From the NCBI RefSeq assembly GCF_900104145.1, contig NZ_FNLB01000006.1, forward strand, positions 2,554,501-2,618,500: a stretch of DNA of 64,000 bases, given 5' to 3'. Of this stretch, positions 18,563 to 27,670 are shown piece by piece. The notes under the pieces were generated by a model. That model ran no database searches. It saw only the letters and a list, made by a program, of their open reading frames with translations, and had not been told where the DNA came from. Within the stretch, counting starts at the first letter, position 1. The number at the start of each line of letters is the position of its first letter. Position numbers and translations under genes: made by a program. Source of the stretch: Pseudovibrio sp. Tun.PSC04-5.I4 (GTDB taxonomy: Bacteria; Pseudomonadota; Alphaproteobacteria; Rhizobiales; Stappiaceae).

Positions 18563-19006
18563 TCAACTCTGCCACCACACAACAGCGTAATAGACAAATA
18601 TGTATCTGGTGATTTTACCGATGGCGACCAGAACAAAAAAGGTCATGAACTTCATTTTCAGGGTGCCAGCGATAACCGTGAGTGGGTCACCTATAATTGG
18701 AACCCACGCCAGCAGCATGGATGCCTGACCATAGCGTTTAAACCAGCTGACCGCCTTCTTATATTGACGTTCTTTGATCGGGAACCATGAGCGATCTTTG
18801 TAGTGCACCAGAAACCGACCACAGTACCAATTAAACACGGAACCCGCGATATTGCCCAGCGATGCAGCAGTTACCAGAATAAAGGGATCCCATCCTCCCA
18901 CCAAAAGCAAACCACTTAAGGCAGCTTCGGATGATCCTGGGGCCAATGTGGCAGCTAAAAAAGAAAACGCAAACAAGCCACCATAAACACCAAGAGCCAC
19001 AAGCAT
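18563..19006 (-). CDS. YqaA-family inner-membrane protein
   Basis: The 147-residue protein has four or so hydrophobic segments and matches YqaA/SNARE-associated (VTT) proteins: YGGLFAFSFLAATLAPGSSE, then LVTAASLGNIAGSVFNWYCG, and WVPIIGDPLTVIAGTLKM. Function in this family is poorly defined and DedA relatives are lipid-related transporters. The ATG at 19006 lacks a good ribosome site, so the start is provisional. Confidence 0.8.
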   Translation of the reverse strand: MLVALGVYGGLFAFSFLAATLAPGSSEAALSGLLLVGGWDPFILVTAASLGNIAGSVFNWYCGRFLVHYKDRSWFPIKERQYKKAVSWFKRYGQASMLLAWVPIIGDPLTVIAGTLKMKFMTFFVLVAIGKITRYIFVYYAVVWWQS

Positions 19007-19158
19007 CTGAAGAAAAGCTCCATATTCCTTGAGAGGGATTATTCCGCCACCTGTTGAGCCCCCCTCCTATTGCAGGTTATGAAAGGAACACACAACTGGC
19101 TGTATCTAATGACAACCAGTTCGGAAATAAGGCATTCCTATTAGTTCTGGGGGAGAAC

Positions 19159-20169
19159 ATGGATAAGCAACAGAAAATCAACGTTGTTGACATGCATACG
19201 GGCGGGGAGCCCATGCGCATTGTGACAGGTGGCTATCCTGAGATTCCCGGCGATAGCATTTTGGCCAAGCGGCGTTACACACGAGATAACCTCGATCATC
19301 TACGTCATTTTCTGATGTTCGAGCCACGCGGCCATTTTGATATGTACGGCGCTGTTCTGGTTGAAGCCTCTCTTCCGGATGCACACTTTGGAGTGCTCTT
19401 CATTCACAATGAAGGCTACAGCACCATGTGTGGTCACGCGGTTATTGCACTGGGGCGTTATGCCATTGACCACGGTTTGGTTGAAGCAGTGTCTCCAGTC
19501 ACTGAGGTGCGCATTGAGTGCCCATGCGGACTGGTTGTCGCCTCTGTAGAGGTGGAAAATGGTGTTGCGGGCGCCGTCTCGTTCCACTCCGTGCCTGCTT
19601 TCCTACATTCGCGTGATGTGACTGTGGATGTGAAAGGCCTTGGCGAGCTGACGGTGGACGTTTCCTATGGTGGTGCGTTCTACGGTTTGGCTCCTGCATC
19701 TGCTTTTGGTCTTGATGTTCAAAAATCGTGTTGTCGGGATCTTGTTGATGCAGCCAATGCTGTGAGCGATGCCATTCGGGCTGCTGTTACGCTGCACCAT
19801 CCTGATGATGCAGATCTTGCTTTCTTGTACGGCACAATTCTAACGGATGGCAAAGACGCCTTCAGCGGTGATGCCACTGCAAACATTTGCGTTTTCGCTG
19901 ACAGTCAGGTGGACCGTAGTCCTACTGGGTCCGGCGTCACAGCACGATTGGCAGCGCAAGCAGCCAAGGGCCTTATCGCCAAAGGCCAGACCCGCCGCTT
20001 TGAAAGCTTGATCTCCACCAGCTTTGAAGGAACTTATCTGAAGGATACCAAGTGCGGACCGCATGATGCAATCATCGCGCAGATTTCCGGGAAAGCACAT
20101 TACAGCGGGGAAGCGACCTTCTGGCGTGAAAAAGATGATCCTGTTGGTAACGGCTTCCTCCTCAGGTAA
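19159..20169 (+). CDS. Trans-3-hydroxy-L-proline dehydratase (proline racemase family)
   Basis: The 336-residue protein belongs to the proline racemase superfamily. The first catalytic residue is the Cys in YSTMCGHAVIALG. The second position, Cys in racemases and 4-hydroxyproline epimerases, is Thr in DRSPTGSGVTA. That Cys/Thr pair is the mark of trans-3-hydroxy-L-proline dehydratases, which yield delta1-pyrroline-2-carboxylate. The ATG at 19159 has GGGGGAG upstream; an in-frame start at 19054 would add an unsupported tail. The pathway partner reductase is not adjacent. Confidence 0.86.
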   Translation: MDKQQKINVVDMHTGGEPMRIVTGGYPEIPGDSILAKRRYTRDNLDHLRHFLMFEPRGHFDMYGAVLVEASLPDAHFGVLFIHNEGYSTMCGHAVIALGRYAIDHGLVEAVSPVTEVRIECPCGLVVASVEVENGVAGAVSFHSVPAFLHSRDVTVDVKGLGELTVDVSYGGAFYGLAPASAFGLDVQKSCCRDLVDAANAVSDAIRAAVTLHHPDDADLAFLYGTILTDGKDAFSGDATANICVFADSQVDRSPTGSGVTARLAAQAAKGLIAKGQTRRFESLISTSFEGTYLKDTKCGPHDAIIAQISGKAHYSGEATFWREKDDPVGNGFLLR

Positions 20170-20346
20170 CTCTCTGTCGGTTTTCCAGTTTCCATCAAGT
20201 CTCTAGAAAAAGCAGGTTCCTCTTCTGTCACCAGATGCGGGACCTGCAATAGTCTATTTGGTTACTCGACACCGTTTTATAAAACACACGTATTTCAATA
20301 GGATAACCGAGAAATTTCGGTGACTAGCAATCGGGAAAGGTCAGCC

Positions 20347-21615
20347 ATGTCCGTTGATCCTAAACATTTTCTACGCAGCTTGTTTGATGCTGCAATTGCA
20401 TCTGCACAATCGGAAAAGTGTATCCCGAAATTTCTGCCGGAACCGCCAAAAGGCCGTCTTGTTGTTATTGGAGCAGGCAAAGCCTCAGCTGCTATGGCTC
20501 GCACCGTTGAAGACCATTGGCAGGGAGATCTGGAAGGCCTTGTGATCACCAGATACGGCTACACCGTGCCATGTAATACCATCGAGATTGTAGAGGCGGC
20601 TCATCCAGTGCCAGATCAAGCAGGCCTTGATGGTGCCAAGCGGATACTGGATCTTGTCTCCGGTCTTACAGAGGACGACACAGTTCTTTGCCTAATCTCG
20701 GGCGGTGGCTCTTCTCTTCTTCCTATGCCGTTTGGCAGCCTGTCTCTGGAAGATAAGCAGGCTATTAACAAAGCGCTGCTTCGATGTGGTGCAACGATCA
20801 GTGAGATGAACTGTGTTCGTCGCCACCTATCGCAGATTAAGGGCGGGCGTTTAGCAGCGGCTTGTCATCCTGCGAAAGTTGTCAATCTGCTCATTTCTGA
20901 TGTGCCGGGTGATGATCCAATCAACATCGCCTCAGGCCCAACCGTTCCAGACCCGACCACCTGCGCGGATGCCTTGGCTATTGTGGAGTGTTACAGGATC
21001 GCACTTCCACCTACAGCACTGGAAATTCTGACAGCTGGTGAAGGCGAAACACCTGATGTGGATGATATCCGACTTAGCACCGTTGAAACGCATATGATTG
21101 CGACGCCGCAACTCGCGCTAGAAGCTGCGGCAAAGCTTTGTGAGGAACAGGGAATTCCGGCTTACATACTGGGAGATAGCATTGAGGGAGAAGCCTGCGA
21201 TGTTGGTGTGGTGATGGCGGGTCTGGCAAAACAGGTTGCCTTGCGCGGACAACCATTCAAAGCGCCTTGCGTCCTCCTCTCAGGAGGCGAAACCACTGTC
21301 ACTCTTAAAGGTAATGGGCGCGGAGGCCGCAATGTGGAATTTCTGCTATCTCTCGCCATTGCGCTGGATGGCCAGGAGGGCGTTTTTGCACTTGCCGGTG
21401 ATACAGACGGAGTTGATGGGATTGAGGAAATCGCAGGTGCCTACTGTGATGCTTCCACTCTTGAGCGAGCATGGCGTCAGGGCATCAATCCGCGGCTTTC
21501 TCTTGCAAACAATGATGGGCATGGTTTTTTTGGAGCGTTGGGTGATGGCATCATCACCGGGCCAACACTGACAAACGTGAATGATTTCCGAGCGATCTTT
21601 ATCAAAGAGATTTAG
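20347..21615 (+). CDS. Glycerate 2-kinase (MOFRL family)
   Basis: The 422-residue protein has an N-terminal DUF4147 domain with VVIGAGKASAAMA and LISGGGSSLLPMP, and a C-terminal MOFRL domain with GNGRGGRNVEFLL and AGDTDGVDG. Members phosphorylate D-glycerate to 2-phosphoglycerate and were often annotated hydroxypyruvate reductase (TtuD). The start is set at 20347 because GGGAAAGG precedes it; an upstream GTG frame from 20320 is less likely. It lies 177 bases after the dehydratase. Confidence 0.9.
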   Translation: MSVDPKHFLRSLFDAAIASAQSEKCIPKFLPEPPKGRLVVIGAGKASAAMARTVEDHWQGDLEGLVITRYGYTVPCNTIEIVEAAHPVPDQAGLDGAKRILDLVSGLTEDDTVLCLISGGGSSLLPMPFGSLSLEDKQAINKALLRCGATISEMNCVRRHLSQIKGGRLAAACHPAKVVNLLISDVPGDDPINIASGPTVPDPTTCADALAIVECYRIALPPTALEILTAGEGETPDVDDIRLSTVETHMIATPQLALEAAAKLCEEQGIPAYILGDSIEGEACDVGVVMAGLAKQVALRGQPFKAPCVLLSGGETTVTLKGNGRGGRNVEFLLSLAIALDGQEGVFALAGDTDGVDGIEEIAGAYCDASTLERAWRQGINPRLSLANNDGHGFFGALGDGIITGPTLTNVNDFRAIFIKEI

Positions 21616-21690
21616 GCTCGAGCGTTCATATAGTCCGCCAGATCGTTCAGGGTTCTGGACGAATTCGACCTTCTTTGGCATAATGCCAGC

Positions 21691-22626
21691 ATGCTTGATA
21701 CACTCAGTGACATCCTCACCCGCCTTTCAGTCAAAGGCACGCTTTACTTCCGCACTTCCTTTTCTGTGCCGTGGGGCGTTGCTGTGCCCGCCTATGAGAA
21801 CGTGGCTCGGTTCCACTTTGCGCATCGTGGCGACTGCATGGTACGGATTAAGGAGAGCGGTGAGAAAGTCCTGTTGGCGCAGGGAGACCTGCTGATCATC
21901 CCTCACGGGGCTGCACATGATCTTTATTGTGGGCGCTCTGACCAAGAAGTCATTCTTCCGCTGGACCGCGTTCTAGAGCTTTCCGGCTACAATGGCGAGG
22001 GTGTTCTGGTTTATGGCGGGGAGCAGGATGAACGTGAGACGCAACTCATCTGCGGTCACATCTCGCTTGCACCGAATGCGCGCCATCTCATTTTTGATCA
22101 ACTGCCCAGCTACATTCACATTGCCAATTACGGAGAAACCGCCGGACGCTGGATGGAATCCACGTTGCGATTGATTGGGGACGAAACCGGCGGCACGCGG
22201 CTTGGCGGGGATCTCATAGCCCTAAAAATGACCGAGGTCTTGTTTGCTCAAGCCTTGCGCACTTTTATTGAGCGTGACGGTGAAAAGCATATTGGCCTCG
22301 CCGGGTTTGCTGATCCGCAATTGGGCCGTGCACTTAATGCTTTCCATAAGGCTCCCTCACGGGATTGGAGCGTTGAAGGCTTGGCGCGCGAGGCTGGACT
22401 TTCCAGAACCGGGTTTGCAACACAGTTTTCCAGCAAGATGGGCCTAACGCCTATGCAGTATCTCACCAGTTGGCGTATGCAAATTGCTCAGCAGGGGCTG
22501 GTTGACGAACACATGAGCGTTTCAGAAGTAGCTTCCCTTACCGGATATGCCTCTGAATCGGCCTTTACGCGGGTCTTCAAAAAAGAAGTAGGCATCACAC
22601 CTGCAGCTTATCGCAGCGCTCATTGA
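21691..22626 (+). CDS. AraC-family regulator with N-terminal cupin
   Basis: The 311-residue protein has an AraC-binding cupin (about residues 10-180, with FHFAHRGDCMVRI and LIIPHGAAHDL). Its C-terminal double helix-turn-helix includes WSVEGLAREAGLSRTGFATQF and SVSEVASLTGYASESAFTRVF, then KEVGITPAAYR. The short four-helix membrane gene that follows on the same strand is a plausible target. The ligand is unknown. Confidence 0.9.
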   Translation: MLDTLSDILTRLSVKGTLYFRTSFSVPWGVAVPAYENVARFHFAHRGDCMVRIKESGEKVLLAQGDLLIIPHGAAHDLYCGRSDQEVILPLDRVLELSGYNGEGVLVYGGEQDERETQLICGHISLAPNARHLIFDQLPSYIHIANYGETAGRWMESTLRLIGDETGGTRLGGDLIALKMTEVLFAQALRTFIERDGEKHIGLAGFADPQLGRALNAFHKAPSRDWSVEGLAREAGLSRTGFATQFSSKMGLTPMQYLTSWRMQIAQQGLVDEHMSVSEVASLTGYASESAFTRVFKKEVGITPAAYRSAH

Positions 22627-22768
22627 GTATTTTTAGCCTAATCGTTTCGATTGCTGAACGATCTGCGTATTATCCTGAACGACCTGAAATTGAGGAATCT
22701 CGGTTCAACTCCTAGTCTCATTGCATCGACACTGATGAAGTCGAGGCGCTTGAAGAAGGAGAATTGTT

Positions 22769-23137
22769 ATGTCCCTGCGGTTCGTTACAAAAGACATCCA
22801 CGCCTACCTGGATTACCCAGTTGCTCTCTCATTGATGATAACACCGTTCATTCTGGGATTAGGTCAATCCAACCCACTTGCCCTCTGGCTCTCGGTGGTC
22901 ACAGGCGCGGCGGCGTTTGCATTGACCCTCCTGACAGATCATCATTTAGGTTGGATCCGTGTTCTACCCTATAATTTCCATTTGGCGGTTGATGCAGCCG
23001 TTGGAGCGGTATTCCTGCTCGCGCCATTTGCGCTTGGTTTTACCGGATTGGATGCCACCTACTACTGGGCAAACGGACTTGCCGTCGCCATTGTTGTAAG
23101 CTTGCATAAACCAGAAATCGAGATGGCAACTGCCTGA
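22769..23137 (+). CDS. Small four-helix membrane protein (SPW-repeat-like)
   Basis: The 122-residue protein has four hydrophobic segments arranged as two similar hairpins (LSLMITPFILGLG and VFLLAPFALGFTG), resembling the SPW-repeat membrane family. The usual SPW tripeptide is not seen, so that match is weak. AGGAG precedes the ATG. It follows the AraC regulator by 142 bases. A terminator at 23174 ends the unit. Function unknown. Confidence 0.6.
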   Translation: MSLRFVTKDIHAYLDYPVALSLMITPFILGLGQSNPLALWLSVVTGAAAFALTLLTDHHLGWIRVLPYNFHLAVDAAVGAVFLLAPFALGFTGLDATYYWANGLAVAIVVSLHKPEIEMATA

Positions 23138-23173
23138 GAAAACCTATCCCGCCACACCCTTGCATATAATTTA

Positions 23174-23207
23174 ACCGTGAGTGCTTTGCAGTACTCGCGG
23201 TTTTTTT
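23174..23207 (+). terminator. Intrinsic terminator after the small membrane gene
   Basis: ACCGTGAGT pairs with ACTCGCGGT across a short loop and is followed by seven T residues. Confidence 0.85.
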
Positions 23208-23376
23208 ATTCTCGCAAAAATCAGCTCACTATGCAGATCGTTCAACCTAGCATTCAGATAGTACATACAATGGCGGCATATATTGCTTAATCGTACAAAT
23301 ACCTTCACTCTCCTTTCATCGGCAGAGGAACGGAATTCAACATAATTGCTGCTGACGCCCCTAAGAGGAGAAGAAG

Positions 23377-23862
23377 ATGTTTAAGAGTCTCACCATTGTA
23401 TCCGTATTGTTGGCAAGTGTTGCTGCTCAGAGCACCGCCGTTTTTGCAGCTGATGAATACAACGTTTCATCAGGCATCACAGCTGTCGGCGCTCCACTTG
23501 CATTGCACGGCGTGGATCCAGTCGCGTTTATCCAGTCAGGTCGTCCAGTTGAAGGTGCGGCAGAACTAGCATCCACACATGATGGCGCAGCCTACTACTT
23601 CTCTACTGCCGAGAACAAAAAGGCGTTTGATGCGAACCCAGAGGCCTTCGTGCCGCAAAATGGCGGGTTCTGCACCTTCGGCGTTTCTGTTGGCAAAAAG
23701 TTCGATGGTAATCCGTCTTATTCTGCCGTCATCGACAAGAAGCTCTACGTGTTCCTGAACAAAGAAGTTTATGACGCGTTCAACAAAAACCGTGCAGGTA
23801 CAATCTCAAACGCTTCCGATCAGTGGGCACAAATTCGTAGCGTAGAGGTGGAGAAGCTTTAA
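23377..23862 (+). CDS. Exported YHS-domain protein
   Basis: The 161-residue protein has a signal peptide ending near TAVFA. A YHS-type domain follows, with ALHGVDPVAFIQSGRPVEG and YYFSTAENKKAFDANPEAFVPQNGGFC. The family is thought to bind metals, and proteins of this kind lie near copper or toluene-tolerance genes in other bacteria, but no such genes are adjacent here. An AAGAGGAGAAG ribosome site precedes the ATG. Confidence 0.82.
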   Translation: MFKSLTIVSVLLASVAAQSTAVFAADEYNVSSGITAVGAPLALHGVDPVAFIQSGRPVEGAAELASTHDGAAYYFSTAENKKAFDANPEAFVPQNGGFCTFGVSVGKKFDGNPSYSAVIDKKLYVFLNKEVYDAFNKNRAGTISNASDQWAQIRSVEVEKL

Positions 23863-23893
23863 AGCATCTCAACTCCTGAAAGTTCACCATTCA

Positions 23894-23928
23894 GCGGTGT
23901 AGCAAGCCCCTCTTGCTGCACCGCTTTT
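23894..23928 (+). terminator. Intrinsic terminator of the YHS gene
   Basis: GCGGTGTAGCAAG pairs with CTTGCTGCACCGC with one G-T-type mismatch around a CCCCT loop, followed by TTTTC. The stop codon of a possible small minus-strand gene lies directly at its 3' side. Confidence 0.82.
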
Positions 23929-24107
23929 CATTTGTGGATCTGGTTCAGTTGTTCTTTTGTGGGGTCCGCACCTATTACTAATGCGATGAACGTATCCAGA
24001 TCGATCCCGGAAACCATCAGCTCAGGCGCTCCTCCCAACTCAAGTGCAAGCATAACGGTTGCCACTGCATTAATGATTTGGATCGACACACCAATACGCG
24101 TGACCAC
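23928..24107 (-). CDS. Possible 59-residue small ORF
   Basis: Reading the minus strand from a GTG at 24107 (AAGG five bases upstream) gives a 59-residue frame: a hydrophobic/amphipathic first half (RIGVSIQIINAVATVMLAL), then GIDLDTFIALVIGADPTKEQ and a stop at 23928. Its composition looks protein-like rather than random. I recognise no family. It may be a small gene or the 3' remnant of a larger one, since the same frame is closed by a TGA just upstream of the GTG region. Confidence 0.35.
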   Translation of the reverse strand: MVTRIGVSIQIINAVATVMLALELGGAPELMVSGIDLDTFIALVIGADPTKEQLNQIHK

Positions 24108-24309
24108 CCCAGCCTTGTTGACTCAGATCAGCAGCCTTCGACCGACACCGCACCCATAATAAAACACCGGAGAATGAAGCAGAATATACGTAATTTAACT
24201 AGAGTTAATTCCCTCACCTGCCGCTCTTCTCGTGTTTGTGCATTTTCTGAAAGTATTTGTCTCAATCAGCACAGTTGCCGCTTTTGAGAAGTGCAAAGCT
24301 CATCCTCAT

Positions 24310-24336
24310 AGAGACCGTCTCTAATGAGTGGTCTCT
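24310..24336. promoter_or_regulatory. Nested inverted repeat upstream of the type III chaperone gene
   Basis: AGAGACC (24310-24316) and GGTCTCT (24330-24336) form a perfect inverted repeat with a 13-base spacer; within it GAGAC-C-GTCTC is also a perfect palindrome. It lies 25 bases before the chaperone ATG. It could be an operator or an mRNA hairpin. The regulator is unknown. Confidence 0.4.
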
Positions 24337-24360
24337 CCCACATATCGTGAGGAGTATGTC

Positions 24361-24822
24361 ATGGCTGAGAATATTGCGTTTCAAGATCAGGTACGGTCCT
24401 TTGTGTCAGGCCTTGGCTTGGATCTTCCAGAGCCATGTGACGGAGCTTATTTCTTCTCCGTCGACGACCGTTGTCATCTGATCCTGTGCCAACATCATGA
24501 CGCCTTCATCATGATGGCGCTGACAAGTGGTTTGCGCAAAGTGGACCTTTCTCAGGAACAAGCGTTGATGCTTTTGCAGCACAACGGCAATGCATTTACG
24601 CAACCGCATATCATTGCCTCCATCACCGGGCAGCGGGTGACGCATTGGACCGAGATTGCCGTGACAGGCAGTGTTGAGGCTATGCAAACAGCCTTTGACA
24701 GACTTCTCGATGCCAATGAGCGGCTGGAACGAGCGCAGCCCCGTGCGGCAGAAGAAGACTCCGAAGAGTTCCATATCCCCCTCCCGAAGTTTGGCTCGGA
24801 CATGGTCATTATTGGCTCCTGA
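24361..24822 (+). CDS. CesT-like type III secretion chaperone
   Basis: The 153-residue acidic protein has the size and pattern of class I type III chaperones: an N-terminal amphipathic helix, a hydrophobic beta segment (CHLILCQHHDAFIMMAL), a helix with ALMLLQHNGNAF, and a later amphipathic helix (AMQTAFDRLLDANERLERA) with an acidic tail. It is followed 97 bases later by a long protein with a disordered N-terminus, the classic chaperone-effector order. The ATG at 24361 has GAGGAG upstream; an upstream GTG frame is weaker. The assignment rests on pattern and context. Confidence 0.6.
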   Translation: MAENIAFQDQVRSFVSGLGLDLPEPCDGAYFFSVDDRCHLILCQHHDAFIMMALTSGLRKVDLSQEQALMLLQHNGNAFTQPHIIASITGQRVTHWTEIAVTGSVEAMQTAFDRLLDANERLERAQPRAAEEDSEEFHIPLPKFGSDMVIIGS

Positions 24823-24919
24823 CTGCGCTTTTTATTCGCCGGAATTTATTATTTTCACTTTGGTGTTTGAGACCTCCAACCAGAACGGAGGCCGACACCA
24901 CCCCATTTAGAGGTGCCTT

Positions 24920-27592
24920 ATGGGCCGTTCTCCAATTCATACAAAAGTTTCCCAACCTCCAGCTCCCCAAGAACAAACAGGGGCGAGTGCGAGCAAAACG
25001 TCCAGCTCTCATAAAGGGCATAAGGTTGCTCATGCCCAACCCAAGAATGTACATCGGTTACTTGACCAACTGGATGAGCTGAACGGTAAGAGCACACGGG
25101 CTAAGCAGCCTCCAAAGAGCGACAGGAAAGATCCTCAATTGCGTCCGCTGGCCTACCATAAACACCACAAGCCTGCGGATGAGCCGGTCCACCCGACCGA
25201 CGGCATGTCCAGAGCAGCTAAGAAGGTGCGGTTTGAGGGCTATCGTCTGCCTCAAGACAAGTTACTGGCGAATGCTCAAAGCAAAACTGGGGCAACACCG
25301 TCCCAACCAGAGCCAACTGCAACCACAAGCGGACCAAAGCCAGAGGCTCCTCTTGCCGCTTTAGCTGGCACATTGGACCAAATCACCGCCAGCAATGATC
25401 CCGATTTGAGTGACCGTGTTGTAGCCGGGAAATCTGAAGCGCAGGCTAGTGGTGTAACTTCGCCTCAATCAGCAGCAGGCGCATCCAACAAACCAACGCT
25501 TGAAGCTCACGAAGGCCCGTTGATTACGCAGGCCCCAACTGAACAGGTTGAGGTAAAACCGCACCCTGCCCTGCTAGCCTTGCAGGAGCTGGACCTGACT
25601 GTAAGCCCAGAGGTTGAGGAGAAATTTCAAGCCTATCAGGAAAAGAAGGCTGCCTTTTTGAACGATCCGATAGGAACGGCTCATGAAGGACAGGAAGCTG
25701 CTGTCTGGCAGCACAGGATTAAAGATACATTAGGCATGCCTCAGGACAAGGCTGATACCTTTTTGAGGATGCAGTTCAGAACCGGATTGGATAATGATGC
25801 CCGGGCCTTGGCAAAGCAAGCATTTGAAGACGCTATTCAGGACCCACGGTTTGTCTCTTTTCTGAAAACTGCCGCTTTGGCGACACCGGAAGATTTGACC
25901 AGCGACCACAAAGAATTGCTGGTGTTCCTGAGCCAGAATATGAAAGCTCTGAATAAAGAAATTGTTGGGGACGTCAACTCTCTCATTCGCCAGCATGCTT
26001 ACAGCAAAGGGCTGAGTGATGCGGTTGACCAAGCCAAGGCCAATGTTGTCACGGATAAGGACATCAAACACCTTAATGAGGTTGAGAAGGATGTTATTGC
26101 ATTCCGCATGGCAACAGCCAAGCAATTGGGTGAGGCTTTAAACGCCAGCAATGATTTGCAGGCAACCATGAGCTTTGGGGATGCAATACTGGCGAGCACG
26201 CAAAGCCTTTCCCATGAGAATGGGAGAGCACAATACGCCCTTGCCAGTTTGCGTGAAGTTGCTTCTGCATTGACTGAACAACATCTCGCTCAAAACAACA
26301 GTCCAAAGAAAACGCAGGCATGGATAGCTAAACAGCCATGGGCAACGTTGGTCTCCGTTTCTATAAAAACGGATGGAGCCTACTTCAACGTAGGCACCGA
26401 ATTGCGCGGGGAGACTGTACCTCTGCATGTTGGCAACAGCACCTTCTACGACAAGACCGAAGAGTTGCCACGGCAGGAATTGACCAAGACTGATCTGCGT
26501 CACAAACCAGAACGGGTGCTCAATGGCTTACGTTCCGATGACATTAGGCAGGCCTTGCAGCTGACACCAACCGGTGAAGACGGCATAGATGATTTGCTAA
26601 TTGTAGAAAAGCCAAGCGACCTCGCTTTGATGTGGGGCAGCACACTGATGGCTGCACATGGACGTGGAGACAATATCTCGGAGTTGCTGCCAGATTATTT
26701 CGTCTTGCGTGAGGTTCGCTACCACAAACTGGAAGGTTTCTTGATTGAAACCGATATGCTGCAACCGGCATGGGTGGTTGAATACAAGCCAACCTCTCAC
26801 ACCCTGACCGAAGTTGGACGGATGAATACCTTGCCTCAAGCAGCGGCACGCAATTTGGCAGATCTGGCGATCAACCTGAATACAGCGAAGGCCACTCAAA
26901 CTGAACAGAAGGATGAAGTCACTGGCTTGAAGAGCCGTCTGGACGCATTTTTGAGCACGAAAGGCGACGGCCTGCTGATGAGCTTTGGTAAGGCACACTT
27001 CGTCTTGGATAAGCTGATGGAGCATGCGCGTGACGAAGTTCATGCCCGGATCGAAAAAACAGGCGGCAGCTTGAAGAAGGTCCAGAAATGGGTCAGTGAG
27101 CAATCCTGGTCAGCTCTGTTTGATGTGACTGTCACGCGTCCTGAAGGCGGAAAGAAGAGCGAGTACCTCATTTCCGTAAAGCAGAAAACGCTGCCAGAAC
27201 CTGTAGAACCGCACCACACCACTGTGACCGTGGAGGACCATGAGACACAGGAAGCAGGTGCGACAGCTCAAGCACAACACGACGAGTTTCCGGGATTGAG
27301 TGGTTCCTTACGGGCATTGCTACAGCCCGATATGCGGCAGCAGCTGATCATCAAGCCAACGGGTGAGTCCAATCTGGGTGCGGACATTGTTGAGAAGCCA
27401 AGCAAGTTGGCACGAGAATGGGGAGCCTTGTTGATGAAAGACAGCTCAGCTAAGGAGCAGTTGCCTGAATACTTGGAGTTGCGCGAAGTTCAGTACCACA
27501 GCGAGGCTAAGTTCACCTTTAGAAAAGGTCACTTGAAGACCTGTTGGGTATTGGAGTTCAAGCCTGAAGCTTTGAACACTGGCCGGCTCTAG
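24920..27592 (+). CDS. Candidate type III effector with duplicated C-terminal domain
   Basis: The 890-residue protein has no signal peptide. Residues 1-200 are rich in Ser, Thr, Pro, Lys and Gln and look disordered, as expected of a type III secretion and chaperone-binding region. Two related units follow at about residues 418-624 and 688-882. Each starts with a helix-rich segment, then a WIAKQPWATL / WVSEQSWSAL element, and ends with matching blocks LTPTGEDG / IKPTGESN, VEKPSDLALMWGSTLM / VEKPSKLAREWGALLM and YFVLREVRYH / YLELREVQYH. I recognise no catalytic motif or family. AGAGG precedes the ATG. Confidence 0.6.
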   Translation: MGRSPIHTKVSQPPAPQEQTGASASKTSSSHKGHKVAHAQPKNVHRLLDQLDELNGKSTRAKQPPKSDRKDPQLRPLAYHKHHKPADEPVHPTDGMSRAAKKVRFEGYRLPQDKLLANAQSKTGATPSQPEPTATTSGPKPEAPLAALAGTLDQITASNDPDLSDRVVAGKSEAQASGVTSPQSAAGASNKPTLEAHEGPLITQAPTEQVEVKPHPALLALQELDLTVSPEVEEKFQAYQEKKAAFLNDPIGTAHEGQEAAVWQHRIKDTLGMPQDKADTFLRMQFRTGLDNDARALAKQAFEDAIQDPRFVSFLKTAALATPEDLTSDHKELLVFLSQNMKALNKEIVGDVNSLIRQHAYSKGLSDAVDQAKANVVTDKDIKHLNEVEKDVIAFRMATAKQLGEALNASNDLQATMSFGDAILASTQSLSHENGRAQYALASLREVASALTEQHLAQNNSPKKTQAWIAKQPWATLVSVSIKTDGAYFNVGTELRGETVPLHVGNSTFYDKTEELPRQELTKTDLRHKPERVLNGLRSDDIRQALQLTPTGEDGIDDLLIVEKPSDLALMWGSTLMAAHGRGDNISELLPDYFVLREVRYHKLEGFLIETDMLQPAWVVEYKPTSHTLTEVGRMNTLPQAAARNLADLAINLNTAKATQTEQKDEVTGLKSRLDAFLSTKGDGLLMSFGKAHFVLDKLMEHARDEVHARIEKTGGSLKKVQKWVSEQSWSALFDVTVTRPEGGKKSEYLISVKQKTLPEPVEPHHTTVTVEDHETQEAGATAQAQHDEFPGLSGSLRALLQPDMRQQLIIKPTGESNLGADIVEKPSKLAREWGALLMKDSSAKEQLPEYLELREVQYHSEAKFTFRKGHLKTCWVLEFKPEALNTGRL

Positions 27593-27600
27593 CAATAGCT

Positions 27601-27631
27601 CAGAACGTGGGCGTATAACTCCCGCGTTCTG
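27601..27631. terminator. Hairpin between convergent effector and PhyH genes
   Basis: CAGAACGTGGG pairs with CCCGCGTTCTG (one G-T pair) over a nine-base loop. It lies between two converging genes. There is no T-run, so it may be a weak bidirectional terminator. Confidence 0.55.
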
Positions 27632-27670
27632 GTAGGCTGCCAACTCAGTTTGTAAACTCAATCAGCGCTT

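Noticed and set aside
23932..24159. Plus-strand 75-residue frame
   Set aside because: It is antisense to a more protein-like minus-strand frame and has no ribosome site.
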